Origin: Candidatus Saccharimonadota bacterium
GTDB lineage: Bacteria > Patescibacteriota > Saccharimonadia > Saccharimonadales > UBA4665
Length of the DNA: 64,000 nt
Reading direction: 5' to 3'
Assembly (NCBI GenBank): GCA_028286245.1
Contig: JAQBRY010000002.1
Span: 1-64,000 of the forward strand
How positions within the stretch are numbered: position 1 is the stretch's first letter; each line of letters starts with the position of its first letter. Positions 36,772 to 45,228 of this stretch are shown one piece after another. The position numbers and the translations under genes were made by a program. The notes under the pieces are model-generated. The model did no database searches and was not told where the DNA came from. It was given only the letters and a program-made list of their open reading frames with translations.

Positions 36772-36853
36772 GTTTGTTTACCCACCGCAGTACGTTTCAT
36801 CATAATGGTCTTTTAAACCTTGCACTCCTGTTTGAGCCGTATGGCCCAAAGTG

Positions 36854-37768
36854 CTAAAGCTTTAGTAGTAAGTATACCAGCACAACCCCAACAATAAAAA
36901 TAATCAATCCGGCCAAAACCGTCTGGATGAGGCTACGAATAATCGACTTCTTAGACAGCGGGTTACGGCCGACGGCGACCATGCCGCTGCGCACACCGCT
37001 ATAGAGCACCACACCAGATACCAGCGCCGAAATGAGGAGCGTAATTGCGCCCATGTATATGCGGGCTGTACTGACCGGCTTATTGGCCACGGTAATAGCC
37101 GCTTTTGATAAAAATGTTGGCACAAAATCACTAGCCACGGCCACTTTGAGCGGATTGCGGGCAATATCAAGGTTTACGGTGACTCTGCCAATCGAAACCT
37201 GCCGAGTTTTACCGCTAGAATCCTTAAGGCTTACCGTCCCCACTACGTTCGAGGTGCCATTAAAGTCGGATGTTGCCGTACCAAGTATTACCGGCAACTC
37301 CTGGTCGGCTGTCATGCCAATGCCGGCTATTGATGATACGGTGATGTAATCACCGGATTTAATCGGACCGTTTTGATTTGTTACCAGGACACTATATCGG
37401 CCTGAAGTAGCCACAAAAACCTGCTGGCTATCGACCGTCTGTGGAGTAATGGTAACCGGCGCATCATTTGGTGCAATCGTTACCCCCAGCAGGTAGTTTA
37501 TCGACTTCTGATCAGCAGCCTGGATAGTCGCCTTATCCTTATCGGTTACCCGAACAATCATGCCCTGTTGGATACTCTTATCGGCATTAAAGCTCTGGAC
37601 AACTTGTTGCGAAATATCCTTTTCGGGATTTTTGGCAGTAGTATCGGATTTAGCAGCCGTAGTACTGGCCGCCAGCGCGCTGATTGGCACTACTAAGTTA
37701 AGGCCGGCCAAGACGATAGCTAGGAGCAGGACGCCCGTTCGACAGCGTTTAATAGATTTGCTAAACAT
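36854..37768 (-). CDS. Exported protein with C-terminal c-subunit-like membrane hairpin, 304 aa
   Basis: A signal peptide (residues about 1-34, GVLLLAIVLAGLNLVVPISALA) precedes a beta-rich extracytoplasmic region of about 195 residues that looks like two related repeats. The last 68 residues form two transmembrane helices (about 237-257 and 276-302) joined by VAVGRNPLSKKSI. GRNP is the polar-loop motif of ATP synthase c subunits, and the gene lies directly upstream of atpF where atpE often lies. However, the second helix has no Asp or Glu that could carry a proton or Na+. A resemblance to other small-residue-rich hairpins such as VirB2-type pilins cannot be excluded. TATACT lies 10 nt before the ATG. 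Confidence 0.6.
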   Translation of the reverse strand: MFSKSIKRCRTGVLLLAIVLAGLNLVVPISALAASTTAAKSDTTAKNPEKDISQQVVQSFNADKSIQQGMIVRVTDKDKATIQAADQKSINYLLGVTIAPNDAPVTITPQTVDSQQVFVATSGRYSVLVTNQNGPIKSGDYITVSSIAGIGMTADQELPVILGTATSDFNGTSNVVGTVSLKDSSGKTRQVSIGRVTVNLDIARNPLKVAVASDFVPTFLSKAAITVANKPVSTARIYMGAITLLISALVSGVVLYSGVRSGMVAVGRNPLSKKSIIRSLIQTVLAGLIIFIVGVVLVYLLLKL

Positions 37769-37814
37769 GTATACCTCAAGTATACCGCTTTTGCTTATGG
37801 GTACAACCGAAGGC

Positions 37815-38960
37815 TTAGGCTAGCACGGCTAGGAGTGTCTCAACGGCAGCGTGGACGTGCGCCTGGGTAGTGTGCCTGCCCATGGTAAATCGTAGTGATG
37901 ATCGGGCGGCAGCTTCACTGAGCCCGATAGCCGTTAGCACCTTGGAAGCCTCTTGGCTACTGGCACTACAGGCCGATCCGGCGGCAGCCATAATCCCTCT
38001 TTGGTCGAGCATAATCAGTAGTCGTTCATTATCTGAACCGGGAATGGTAATGTGGACGTTATTGGGGAGCCGGCGTGACAGTGAACCATTGGTCACCGCT
38101 ACAGGTAGACGCTGTTTGAGCTCTTTAAAAAACAAGTCCTGTAGGGTCTGCATGCGCTGGACTTCGTCGTGGCGTTGCTGCTGCACCAGGTCGAGAGCGG
38201 TTGCAAAGCCAATGGCACCGGCAATATTTTCGGTGCCGGAACGCAGCCCACGCTCCTGGCCACCACCGTCAATTAATGGCATTAGACTAATGCCGCCCTT
38301 TACGTAGAGCACCCCCGTTTGTTTGGGCCCGTAAATTTTACTGCCGTTCAAACTCATCAGGTCCACACCCAATCGAGCCACGTGCAAATCTAGATAATTG
38401 GGGGCCTGGCAGGCATCGGTGTGCAGGTACAGCGGCAAATGGTTGCCTGCACGCTTACGGGCGGCCTTTATAGTAGCCACGACCTGGCTTATTTCCTTAA
38501 TAGGCTGAATAGTACCAATTTCGTTGTTGGCATACATACTACTCACGAGCACCGTATTGTCATCAATTACAGCCCTCAGCGAATCGACATCTACAATTCC
38601 AGTCGGCTGCACAGCAGCCTGGCGAACATCATAGTGTTGTGCCGGCGCCAGAGCGGCGCTATGCTCAATGCTACTCACCACCATATTTGCCTCCGGATGG
38701 CTGCGCATCACGCCGTGGATGGCCAAATTGTTTGCCTCGGTGCCGCCAGCGGTAAAAATAATTTCGCTGGGCCGTGATCCCAGCCAATGGGCCACCTTTT
38801 CGCGGGCTGCTAACAGATCAGCCTTGACGCTCAGTGCCGCCGAATACTGGGCAGACGGGTTATAAAACTGTGACGATAAATACGGGAGCATAGCCTCCAG
38901 CACAGCCGGCTCAAGCGGCGTAGCCGCAGCATAATCAAAATATATCGGCTCTGGCTTCAT
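37815..38960 (-). CDS. Cysteine desulfurase (NifS/IscS family)
   Basis: PLP enzyme that takes sulfur from cysteine for tRNA thiolation or FeS assembly. FDYAAATPL at the start, GGTEANNLAIHG, HTDACQAPNYL, the PLP lysine in LNGSKIYGPKQTG, RSGTENIAG, and the catalytic Cys loop GSACSASSQEAS. 381 aa, normal. No scaffold (IscU/SufU) or MnmA gene adjoins. TAGACT (38967-38972) ends 6 nt before the ATG, consistent with a leaderless message. Confidence 0.92.
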   Translation of the reverse strand: MKPEPIYFDYAAATPLEPAVLEAMLPYLSSQFYNPSAQYSAALSVKADLLAAREKVAHWLGSRPSEIIFTAGGTEANNLAIHGVMRSHPEANMVVSSIEHSAALAPAQHYDVRQAAVQPTGIVDVDSLRAVIDDNTVLVSSMYANNEIGTIQPIKEISQVVATIKAARKRAGNHLPLYLHTDACQAPNYLDLHVARLGVDLMSLNGSKIYGPKQTGVLYVKGGISLMPLIDGGGQERGLRSGTENIAGAIGFATALDLVQQQRHDEVQRMQTLQDLFFKELKQRLPVAVTNGSLSRRLPNNVHITIPGSDNERLLIMLDQRGIMAAAGSACSASSQEASKVLTAIGLSEAAARSSLRFTMGRHTTQAHVHAAVETLLAVLA

Positions 38961-38992
38961 GGCTTTAGTCTACTGTGATACTACTGTCTCTG

Positions 38993-39361
38993 CTAGGCAG
39001 TTTTTAGGCGGTAATCGTAATACTGATTAACTTGCTTGTCGTACAGGTCAACGGCCTGGTAGAGGTTAACCGCCTCTTCAAAGCCAATCATAGTGTAGGG
39101 TTGGCCAGCCTGGGACTTTAGCACACCGTTGGGACGTACGTCGTAGCGCGTGGTAATACTACGCTGGTGACCGTTTTCGGTCCACTCCTCGTGCCATACC
39201 CAAGTGTGCTCATCGAGGCAAAAGAATTCGCGGCGATGGCCGGCTGGAACCGGGCCAAACAGCTTACCACCAATTTTAGCTTCATCGCTAATGAGCTGCC
39301 GGTAGGCAGCTTGGTTAGTTCCCTGCTTAGGCCGAAGAATTTTAGGAAGGATGGTTTTCAT
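38993..39361 (-). CDS. Unknown protein, 122 aa
   Basis: Small basic/aromatic-rich protein (REFFCLDEHTWVWHEEW, TTRYDVRPNGVLKSQ) without membrane segments. Its ATG shares a base with the stop of the upstream gene (TAATG at 39359-39363), so the two unknown proteins are translationally coupled and may act together. No family recognised. Confidence 0.7.
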   Translation of the reverse strand: MKTILPKILRPKQGTNQAAYRQLISDEAKIGGKLFGPVPAGHRREFFCLDEHTWVWHEEWTENGHQRSITTRYDVRPNGVLKSQAGQPYTMIGFEEAVNLYQAVDLYDKQVNQYYDYRLKTA

Positions 39362-39753
39362 TATGCGGCCCTCTGTGCCTTCAGCACGCTTTGGCGGGCG
39401 GCGAGCATCTGAGCTTCACGGTCAGGATCGGCCACGTCAGCACTAGGCTGCTCCTGAGGGAGCTCAAGTGCTACATCAGACTGTGGTGCACGAAGGGGTA
39501 TCACATTATTAACCGTCTCGGCCTTTTGTTGGACTTGCTTAGCCTGGGACACGCTGGCTTCCATGATGGTGGTGTACTGTTGCATCTGCTCCATTTGGCG
39601 AGCAGCGAGCTCATCTAGAATCTGAGGGTGGGCGGCAAGCAGGCCGGTTTCAACCTTATAAACGCCCCAATCTTTAACCGGGCGGCGTATATCAATCACC
39701 TCGGGAGTAGGCGTGCTAAATTCAGAATTGGATCCAGTATGAATATTTGTCAT
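39361..39753 (-). CDS. Unknown helical protein, 130 aa
   Basis: Gln/Ala/Glu-rich with a central helix (DELAARQMEQMQQYTTIMEASVSQAKQ) that could form a coiled coil; no known domain. It starts 7 nt after the TatD gene ends and couples to the 122-aa gene downstream, making a metG-tatD-unknown-unknown operon. Confidence 0.7.
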   Translation of the reverse strand: MTNIHTGSNSEFSTPTPEVIDIRRPVKDWGVYKVETGLLAAHPQILDELAARQMEQMQQYTTIMEASVSQAKQVQQKAETVNNVIPLRAPQSDVALELPQEQPSADVADPDREAQMLAARQSVLKAQRAA

Positions 39754-39759
39754 AGTCGT

Positions 39760-40584
39760 TTAAATTAAAAATAGTTCTCGGCCGTTCGCAGTCGTGGCCC
39801 GCGCAAGAACTTCGATATCTTCGCCGCGTAACGCTGAGAGGAAATTTGCAATTATGGGCAAATGTTTCGACTCATTCACTTTACCACGATATGGGGCTGG
39901 CGTCAAGAAGGGAGCGTCAGTTTCTAATAATAATTTATTAAGCGGAATAGCTTTGTACACCTCTAATTGTGCCGGCTGTTTTGCAAAGGTGGCGATGCCG
40001 TTGACCCCTATAAAAAGTCCGTACTCAGTGGCCTTTTGTAAATTTTGCATCGAATCGGTAAAACTATGCAAAACACCCCTAATTGGTTTGTAAGCGTAGC
40101 GCTCCGAAAAGACCGGCCAAAAGTCATCAAAGGCCTCCCTTACGTGGAAAATCATCGGCAGGTCATGTTTTTGCGCCAGCTCAATTTGGAAGCGGAGTGT
40201 TGCTAGCTGCGCCTCGCGGGGCGAGTGTTCGTAAAAGTAATCAAGCCCGCACTCGCCCACAGCCACCACTTTTGGGCTAGTGGCCAAGGCTGCAAACTGC
40301 GCCAAACGGTCGGGCTGATCAAAATAATGCTGGGCCTCGTGCGGGTGCAGCCCGATTGTGGCGTAACAGTTCGGCTGATCGGCCACAAAACTGATCGCCA
40401 ATTCACTGTCTTCCAGGTCACAGCCCACACAGAGCATCCTTGACACGCCGGCGGCGTGCGCCCGGGCCACAATCTCTGCCCCAGTAATGTCAGGGGCCTT
40501 GGCCCATAGCTCACGCGTAGAGCGCTCACCCTCGGCGAGGCCGGCAGACTGCATGTGACAGTGGGTATCTAACAAGTCGTCCAC
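39760..40584 (-). CDS. tatD: TatD-family metal-dependent DNase
   Basis: TIM-barrel amidohydrolase-type nuclease, 274 aa. DTHCHMQ (two metal His), GECGLDYFY (Glu), FHVREAFDDF (His), GVLHSFTD (His) and LLLETDAPFLTP (Asp) follow the TatD metal-site order. TatD proteins degrade or repair DNA 3' ends. GTG start, 3 nt after metG stops; metG and tatD are neighbours in many bacteria. Confidence 0.92.
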   Translation of the reverse strand: MDDLLDTHCHMQSAGLAEGERSTRELWAKAPDITGAEIVARAHAAGVSRMLCVGCDLEDSELAISFVADQPNCYATIGLHPHEAQHYFDQPDRLAQFAALATSPKVVAVGECGLDYFYEHSPREAQLATLRFQIELAQKHDLPMIFHVREAFDDFWPVFSERYAYKPIRGVLHSFTDSMQNLQKATEYGLFIGVNGIATFAKQPAQLEVYKAIPLNKLLLETDAPFLTPAPYRGKVNESKHLPIIANFLSALRGEDIEVLARATTANGRELFLI

Positions 40585-40587
40585 GAG

Positions 40588-42045
40588 CTACTCCTCTGAG
40601 GCCTCATCTTTAGTCTCGCTCTTAGGAAAGAGCGTTCCTTCAATAGGGTAGACCTTGCCATCCCTAAACACGGCCTGGATCTTGGCGGCAGTTTCCGGCA
40701 TAAAAGGCTCGAGCAATTCAGCAATTTCCAGCAAGTTGCTAGCCTGGTAGGCCAGCACTTCGCGCAGGTGATCGGTGTCACCTTCTTTGGCGATCATCCA
40801 AGGCTTTTCTTGGTCGATGTACTGGTTGAGTCCGCGCACTTGGTTCCAAACTTCGTCGAGTGCCTTGTCAAAGCGGCAAGCCTGGAGAGCTAGCTTGTAC
40901 TCACCAATATCATGCTCGGCCGGTGGAATCTCGCCAACAACACCGTCCTGATACTTTTCGATCATTGCTGCCGTACGCTGCACGGCATTACCGAGTTCGT
41001 TGGCTAGCTCGTTGTTGTAGGCTGCTTCGAAAGTAGCCTGGCTAAAGTCGCCATCGTTATAGCTAGGGATGTGCCGCAATAAGTAGTAACGGAACGGATC
41101 AACACCGTATTTTTTAACAATGTCGAGCGGCGCCACGTAGTTGCCCAGGCTCTTGCTCATTTTTTTGCCTTCCACGGTAATAAAGCCGTGCACATAGAGT
41201 ACCTTTGGCAGTGGCAGCTCAAGTCCCATTAATATGGCTGGCCAAATGGCGGCATGAAAGCGAATAATATCCTTACCAACAACTTGGACATCAGCGGGCC
41301 AGAATTGCTTAAAATCGTCATGCTCCGGGTAGCCGAGCACCGTTATGTAGTTGAGCAGCGCTTCAAACCACACATACATCATTTGATGCGCATCACCGGG
41401 GACCGGAATGCCCCAACTAACCTTTTCTTTAGGACGGGAAATACTAATGTCTTCCAAGCCTTCGTCGAGTACACTCAGAATTTCGTTGCGGCGAGTATCG
41501 GGATAAATTTGAAAGCTGCCGCTAGTGATGGCCTCGCGAATGGCGTCGTTGTATTTGCTGAGGCGTAGAAAGTAGTTCTCTTCTTCTATTTTTTCGTAAG
41601 GACGATTGTGGTTTGGACAGACGCCATTATTGGCCTTGACTTCGGTTTCGGTAAAAAAGGCTTCGTCACCGGTACAGTACCAGCCGATGTATTTGGATTT
41701 GTAAATATCCTTAGCAAGCGCCTTCCAGATAAGTTTGGAGCGCTGCTCATGGCCCGGATCAGTGGTACGAATAAAACGGTCGTTACTGATGTTAAGGGCT
41801 TTTGCCAGGCCGCTAAACTGAGCGCTCATTTTGTCGGCTAATTCCTTGGGCTTGAGGCCCAGTTCGGCGGCCTTTTCGGCAATTTTGCCGCCGTGCTCAT
41901 CGCTACCCGTACTAAAGATAACCGTTTCGCCTTGCTGGCGGGCAGCTCGGGTCAGCACATCGGCCATAATAAATTCCATGGCGTGGCCGAGGTGCGGTTC
42001 ACCGTTTACATAGGGAATAGAAGTGGTTACGTAGTAGTTGCTCAT
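40588..42045 (-). CDS. metG: Methionyl-tRNA synthetase
   Basis: Charges tRNA-Met. Class I signatures: PHLGHAME (HIGH box, residues 18-21 are HLGH) and KKMSKSLGN. 485 aa, without the C-terminal EMAP-like tRNA-binding domain found in longer forms. The zinc-knuckle region keeps only isolated Cys residues (WYCTGDEAFFTE, GVCPNHNRP), so zinc binding is doubtful. The ATG follows TACACT by 6 nt, with AAGG in between, so either mode of initiation is possible. Confidence 0.95.
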   Translation of the reverse strand: MSNYYVTTSIPYVNGEPHLGHAMEFIMADVLTRAARQQGETVIFSTGSDEHGGKIAEKAAELGLKPKELADKMSAQFSGLAKALNISNDRFIRTTDPGHEQRSKLIWKALAKDIYKSKYIGWYCTGDEAFFTETEVKANNGVCPNHNRPYEKIEEENYFLRLSKYNDAIREAITSGSFQIYPDTRRNEILSVLDEGLEDISISRPKEKVSWGIPVPGDAHQMMYVWFEALLNYITVLGYPEHDDFKQFWPADVQVVGKDIIRFHAAIWPAILMGLELPLPKVLYVHGFITVEGKKMSKSLGNYVAPLDIVKKYGVDPFRYYLLRHIPSYNDGDFSQATFEAAYNNELANELGNAVQRTAAMIEKYQDGVVGEIPPAEHDIGEYKLALQACRFDKALDEVWNQVRGLNQYIDQEKPWMIAKEGDTDHLREVLAYQASNLLEIAELLEPFMPETAAKIQAVFRDGKVYPIEGTLFPKSETKDEASEE

Positions 42046-42093
42046 CCTTACAGTGTACCCGTTTTAGCGACTCATGTCACCCCTGATGAAACC

Positions 42094-42552
42094 CTATTGG
42101 TTAAGATGGTCCGCCAAACGATCAAAAAACACAATTTGGTCGGGAAAAACCTTTTGTTTAGCGGTAGCAATAGTAAACCATTCGGCGCGGTCGTTTTCCG
42201 GAAATTCAGCCCGTATGCCGGAGCGGGGCGGCCACTCCATGGTAAAGGTGTTGCTGGCAAAACTCGTTAGGTCTAGGTTCCCTTCTACCGCCCAAATAAA
42301 ATTAACCTTACCACTGCTCTGCTTAGACAGCCCTAGCTCAATCAGCTCGCCATCGGGTGGCGGAATACTGAGTTCCTCTAGAAATTCCCTGCGGGCAGCC
42401 GTTAAGTGATCCTCGTCGCCATCGAGTTCACCCTTTGGTATTGACCAGACGTCTTTGTGGCCCCAAATTGGCCCGGCCGGGTGGACCAGCAGCACTTCAA
42501 TTACTTTGACACTACGACGAAACACCAGGATGCCGGCACTCTGCTTGGGCAT
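42094..42552 (-). CDS. NUDIX hydrolase (Ap4A hydrolase-like)
   Basis: 152 aa with the box GELDGDEDHLTAARREFLEELSI, preceded by SIPKG, typical of diadenosine-polyphosphate hydrolases and other house-cleaning NUDIX enzymes. Its ATG shares a base with the HIT gene stop (TAATG, 42550-42554 region), so a HIT and a NUDIX protein acting on dinucleotides are co-expressed. Substrate not provable from sequence. Confidence 0.88.
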   Translation of the reverse strand: MPKQSAGILVFRRSVKVIEVLLVHPAGPIWGHKDVWSIPKGELDGDEDHLTAARREFLEELSIPPPDGELIELGLSKQSSGKVNFIWAVEGNLDLTSFASNTFTMEWPPRSGIRAEFPENDRAEWFTIATAKQKVFPDQIVFFDRLADHLNQ

Positions 42553-42971
42553 TACTTGAGTAGTTTTATAACGGCTTCGCGCTCCAGGTCATCAAGCTCA
42601 GCAAACAAATCCTGCTCATAGCGCTCTGCTACGGAGTAGAGGTAGTCGTCTTTGGTGCGGGGAATAACGTGGAAGGTCAGATGATTTACCTTTAAAGCGT
42701 CCTGATGCAGGAACGGCCGGTAGGCCTGCCGAATGTCGCAGCCGTCACCAAGCTGGCCAATCAGCCGGCGCTCTACAAAAAAGATGAGCTCAAAAACATC
42801 CTGGACTTCTTGCTCGGTCATATCCCAGGGTTTTTCAACGTGGCGCTTGGGCATCACCAAAAGGTGGCCGGGAACTTTTCTGGGATCGCTCAGCATTACC
42901 TGCGCCGAGGCGTTGTCCTTAAGGACTCTTTCCTGCGGTTCACAAAACGGGCAATCAATTACATCTGTCAT
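42552..42971 (-). CDS. HIT-family protein with altered catalytic triad
   Basis: 139 aa. N-terminal CPFC zinc-type pair, GHLLVMPKRHV and the C-terminal HIT motif region KVNHLTFHVIPR are typical of the histidine-triad superfamily of nucleotide hydrolases/transferases. In the HxHxH motif (residues 97-101) the middle position, the nucleophilic His, is Thr99. If the reading is right the enzyme cannot form the usual His-AMP intermediate and may be a binding protein. A TGCTATAAT (hexamer 42980-42985) lies 8 nt before the ATG. Confidence 0.82.
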   Translation of the reverse strand: MTDVIDCPFCEPQERVLKDNASAQVMLSDPRKVPGHLLVMPKRHVEKPWDMTEQEVQDVFELIFFVERRLIGQLGDGCDIRQAYRPFLHQDALKVNHLTFHVIPRTKDDYLYSVAERYEQDLFAELDDLEREAVIKLLK

Positions 42972-42979
42972 ATGGGTTA

Positions 42980-42985
42980 ATTATA
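42980..42985 (-). promoter_or_regulatory. -10 box of a leaderless promoter
   Basis: Extended -10 TGCTATAAT on the minus strand, 8 nt before the HIT gene ATG; leader of at most 1-2 nt. Confidence 0.65.
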
Positions 42986-43031
42986 GCAGAAAGGTTTAAT
43001 AATTATCATTTACTACTACGTATATTTCTGG

Positions 43032-43037
43032 TATAAT
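43032..43037 (+). promoter_or_regulatory. -10 box of a leaderless promoter
   Basis: TGGTATAAT (hexamer 43032-43037) ends 7 nt before the ATG at 43045. It is divergent from the HIT promoter about 50 nt away. Confidence 0.75.
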
Positions 43038-43044
43038 ATACTTT

Positions 43045-43620
43045 ATGAATCACCCAGAATTTGACCCGCAACATATTCTTGCCTGGGCGAGCGCCGATGA
43101 CGCTTACCAGACATTAGTTGAGTGCGGTCATACCGAAGAGGTTGCGCAGCGGTTAGCTACGGGAATCCGAGCCGATCGGGTGGAACGCGTCCGCCAAGCC
43201 CTGCAAATGGCCATCGCTTCCAAGCAAGCCGAGTTGGTGGACACCGGGTTTTATCCTTTTTCGCTAGTATATAGCTACGGGCCACACTTTATATCGAGCG
43301 GCATCACACAGATTGCTTACCAAGAAGTAGCCACTAGGACCAATCACGTCGGCCGAGCGGCCAAAAATTTACATGAACGAATGACGAGCTACGGGCCAGG
43401 TGGCACTAAATATGATGCCGATTATAATCCTTCCCTCTCTGCAGAGGATGCATCTGCCGTAAGCGTTCAGCCACACGGGATTACCTTTAGGAAAGACCCC
43501 TCAAGCCTTACTCAGACCGAACTAGCACCACTGTACAAAACCAGCGACGTCGGCGATGCCGCCATATCTGCCATACCCCTAATAGCAGACTACATTGTGG
43601 AGCGCGCACTACCCAGCTAG
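43045..43620 (+). CDS. Unknown protein, 191 aa
   Basis: Soluble, no recognised family. N-terminal part is helical (DDAYQTLVECGHTEEVAQRL) and could be a small adaptor-like domain; the rest is polar. It is transcribed plus-strand from a leaderless promoter and ends at the base next to the end of the convergent trehalase gene, with no room for a terminator between them. Confidence 0.7.
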   Translation: MNHPEFDPQHILAWASADDAYQTLVECGHTEEVAQRLATGIRADRVERVRQALQMAIASKQAELVDTGFYPFSLVYSYGPHFISSGITQIAYQEVATRTNHVGRAAKNLHERMTSYGPGGTKYDADYNPSLSAEDASAVSVQPHGITFRKDPSSLTQTELAPLYKTSDVGDAAISAIPLIADYIVERALPS

Positions 43621-44901
43621 TTAGAGCGGTCGGTCAACGTAGTCTTGGCAAAGGCGTTCAAAGACGGCGTTAGTCCAGCCAAAGCCTTCTTGGCTTGGAT
43701 AGACGCCTTTTACGGGTGGCTTCTCGGGCGATACAACATTGTACTTTTCTAGAAACAGGCCGTGTTCGTTGTACCAGGCCAGATTGGTTTTGAGCCACTT
43801 CATAGCAATGCGGCGGGCGTCGGTGTGGTAGCCGTAGCGCTCCAGGCCTTTGATAACAATGTACTGTAACGGTGCCCAGCCATTGGGGTAGGCCCACTGC
43901 GTTGGCATGCTGCCGAGCACAAACTGGCCAACCGGGAGCGAGTCGGTGGTCGCCAGTCCGCCCTGGTTTTCAAAGCGGCGCAGCGCCTTTACCATAGAGG
44001 CGGCTTGTTTGTCGCTGACCATGCCCGCCCACATTGGAAAGTAGGCAGCTAGGCTGCTAACGTTGCCACGCTTCTTTTTAACGTAGTTATAATCATAAAA
44101 CAGTCCCCGGATGCGGTCCCACATTAACTCGTTGACCGTCGTCTGACGAACTTTGGCGGCATCATCCCAGCGGGCTGCTTCGCGCTTATCATCAAAAATC
44201 CGGGCTGCCCGGGCAAAGTCGGTTTCGTACTTGTAGAGCAGGGCATTTAAGTCGATTGGCAAAAAGTTAAGGGCCCGGCGCGAAAATCGCGGCGTCATGT
44301 CCCAACCGCTTTCGGCCTCAGCCAGGTCGTGCAGATAATTAATGTCGTAGTAGCGGCTAAGTCCCTTATACACCTGGCGTTCGTTGGGTTTTTTTACGCC
44401 TAGCCAGACAGTAGCGTACTCTTGTTTGGCGATCTCTATGGCTTCTTTGAGCCACTTTTCGCCAGGGTTATACGTTTGGTAAACATCAAAAATAAAGGTG
44501 GTCAAAAACGGCGGCTGCGAGCGCCCCATTAAATAGGTACGGGAAGCATTGGGGATTACCTTAAACCGTTTAAACAGCGCCATCAAGTCTTCTAAGATGC
44601 CGCTCACCAACGCTTCATGCTCCGGGTCGAGCATACCCTGCACCATAAAATAGCTGTCCCAGTAGTACAGCTCATTGTAGTCAAAGCCGGTCTTAGCGCT
44701 AAAGGATGGCACCAGGTAGGGCTTGGGAACGCCGAGCAAGCTCTCGTCGTCCTTAGGGTGAAAGCGCTCTACCTCTTTCCAGTAGTTGCCGATGTATGCA
44801 CGGGCAGCTTGCACATCAACTGCAGTCAATTCCTTGTCCGGGCGGAAGGATAATTGCAGCGTTTTGTTTACCAAATCCTTGGCTTTATTAAATGTAGACA
44901 T
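43621..44901 (-). CDS. treA: Alpha,alpha-trehalase (GH37)
   Basis: Splits trehalose into two glucose. An (alpha/alpha)6-barrel enzyme of 426 aa, shorter than E. coli TreA/TreF (about 550). Signatures: ELYYWDSYFMVQGM near the N-terminus, ESGWDMTPRF with the acid Asp at about residue 201, QWAYPNGWAPLQ (usually QWDYPNGWAP), and QEGFGWTNAV with the base Glu at about 405. No signal peptide, so it is cytosolic and would feed imported trehalose into glycolysis; no trehalose transporter is nearby. TAGTCT lies 6 nt before the ATG. Confidence 0.9.
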   Translation of the reverse strand: MSTFNKAKDLVNKTLQLSFRPDKELTAVDVQAARAYIGNYWKEVERFHPKDDESLLGVPKPYLVPSFSAKTGFDYNELYYWDSYFMVQGMLDPEHEALVSGILEDLMALFKRFKVIPNASRTYLMGRSQPPFLTTFIFDVYQTYNPGEKWLKEAIEIAKQEYATVWLGVKKPNERQVYKGLSRYYDINYLHDLAEAESGWDMTPRFSRRALNFLPIDLNALLYKYETDFARAARIFDDKREAARWDDAAKVRQTTVNELMWDRIRGLFYDYNYVKKKRGNVSSLAAYFPMWAGMVSDKQAASMVKALRRFENQGGLATTDSLPVGQFVLGSMPTQWAYPNGWAPLQYIVIKGLERYGYHTDARRIAMKWLKTNLAWYNEHGLFLEKYNVVSPEKPPVKGVYPSQEGFGWTNAVFERLCQDYVDRPL

Positions 44902-45001
44902 GTCAACAGACTAGCGGGTCAGAGGCGTGGCGGTCAAGCGATTTCGGCAATAACACTACACTTCGGTACATATACACTGCAAAATTGATGACCAAAAAAC
45001 A

Positions 45002-45031
45002 TTGCATAAGAGGTATTTTGAGTATTATAAT
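45002..45031 (+). promoter_or_regulatory. Promoter of a small transcript
   Basis: TTGCAT (45002-45007), 18-nt spacer, TATAAT (45026-45031). It faces the 20-codon frame at 45068 and the terminator at 45178. Confidence 0.6.
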
Positions 45032-45067
45032 AGAGTGATTAGCAAAATAAAGAAAGGGGGTAATCCA

Positions 45068-45130
45068 TTGAAAAGTCCTAAATCTAACGGGAAGGCAATG
45101 AAAACTAATATGCGTGAGGTACGCTTTTAG
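45068..45130 (+). CDS. Tiny basic peptide, 20 aa (MKSPKSNGKAMKTNMREVRF)
   Basis: A 20-codon frame from TTG to TAG, with AAAGGGGG ending 7 nt before the start. It lies in a complete transcription unit of about 180 nt: promoter at 45002-45031 and a strong terminator at 45178-45205. The peptide is strongly basic. The RNA may instead act as a small RNA, since a 10-nt palindrome CCTACGTAGG (45158-45167) precedes the terminator. Function unknown. Confidence 0.45.
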   Translation: MKSPKSNGKAMKTNMREVRF

Positions 45131-45177
45131 CACCCCTAACCTTTAGGCATTTGTCTACCTACGTAGGCCGAATACCT

Positions 45178-45205
45178 TAACCGCCCTCCGAGGAGGGCGG
45201 TTTTC
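45178..45205 (+). terminator. Strong terminator of the small transcript
   Basis: AACCGCCCTCC-GAGG... forms CCGCCCTC/GAGGGCGG followed by TTTTCTT. It probably also limits read-through from the minus-strand genes on the other side. Confidence 0.8.
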
Positions 45206-45228
45206 TTATTACCCTATTAGCTAAAAGT

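Noticed and set aside
44903-45133. A 76-codon minus-strand frame between the trehalase and the tiny peptide genes
   Set aside because: It lies antisense to a promoter, Shine-Dalgarno site and small frame on the plus strand, has odd composition and no ribosome site.
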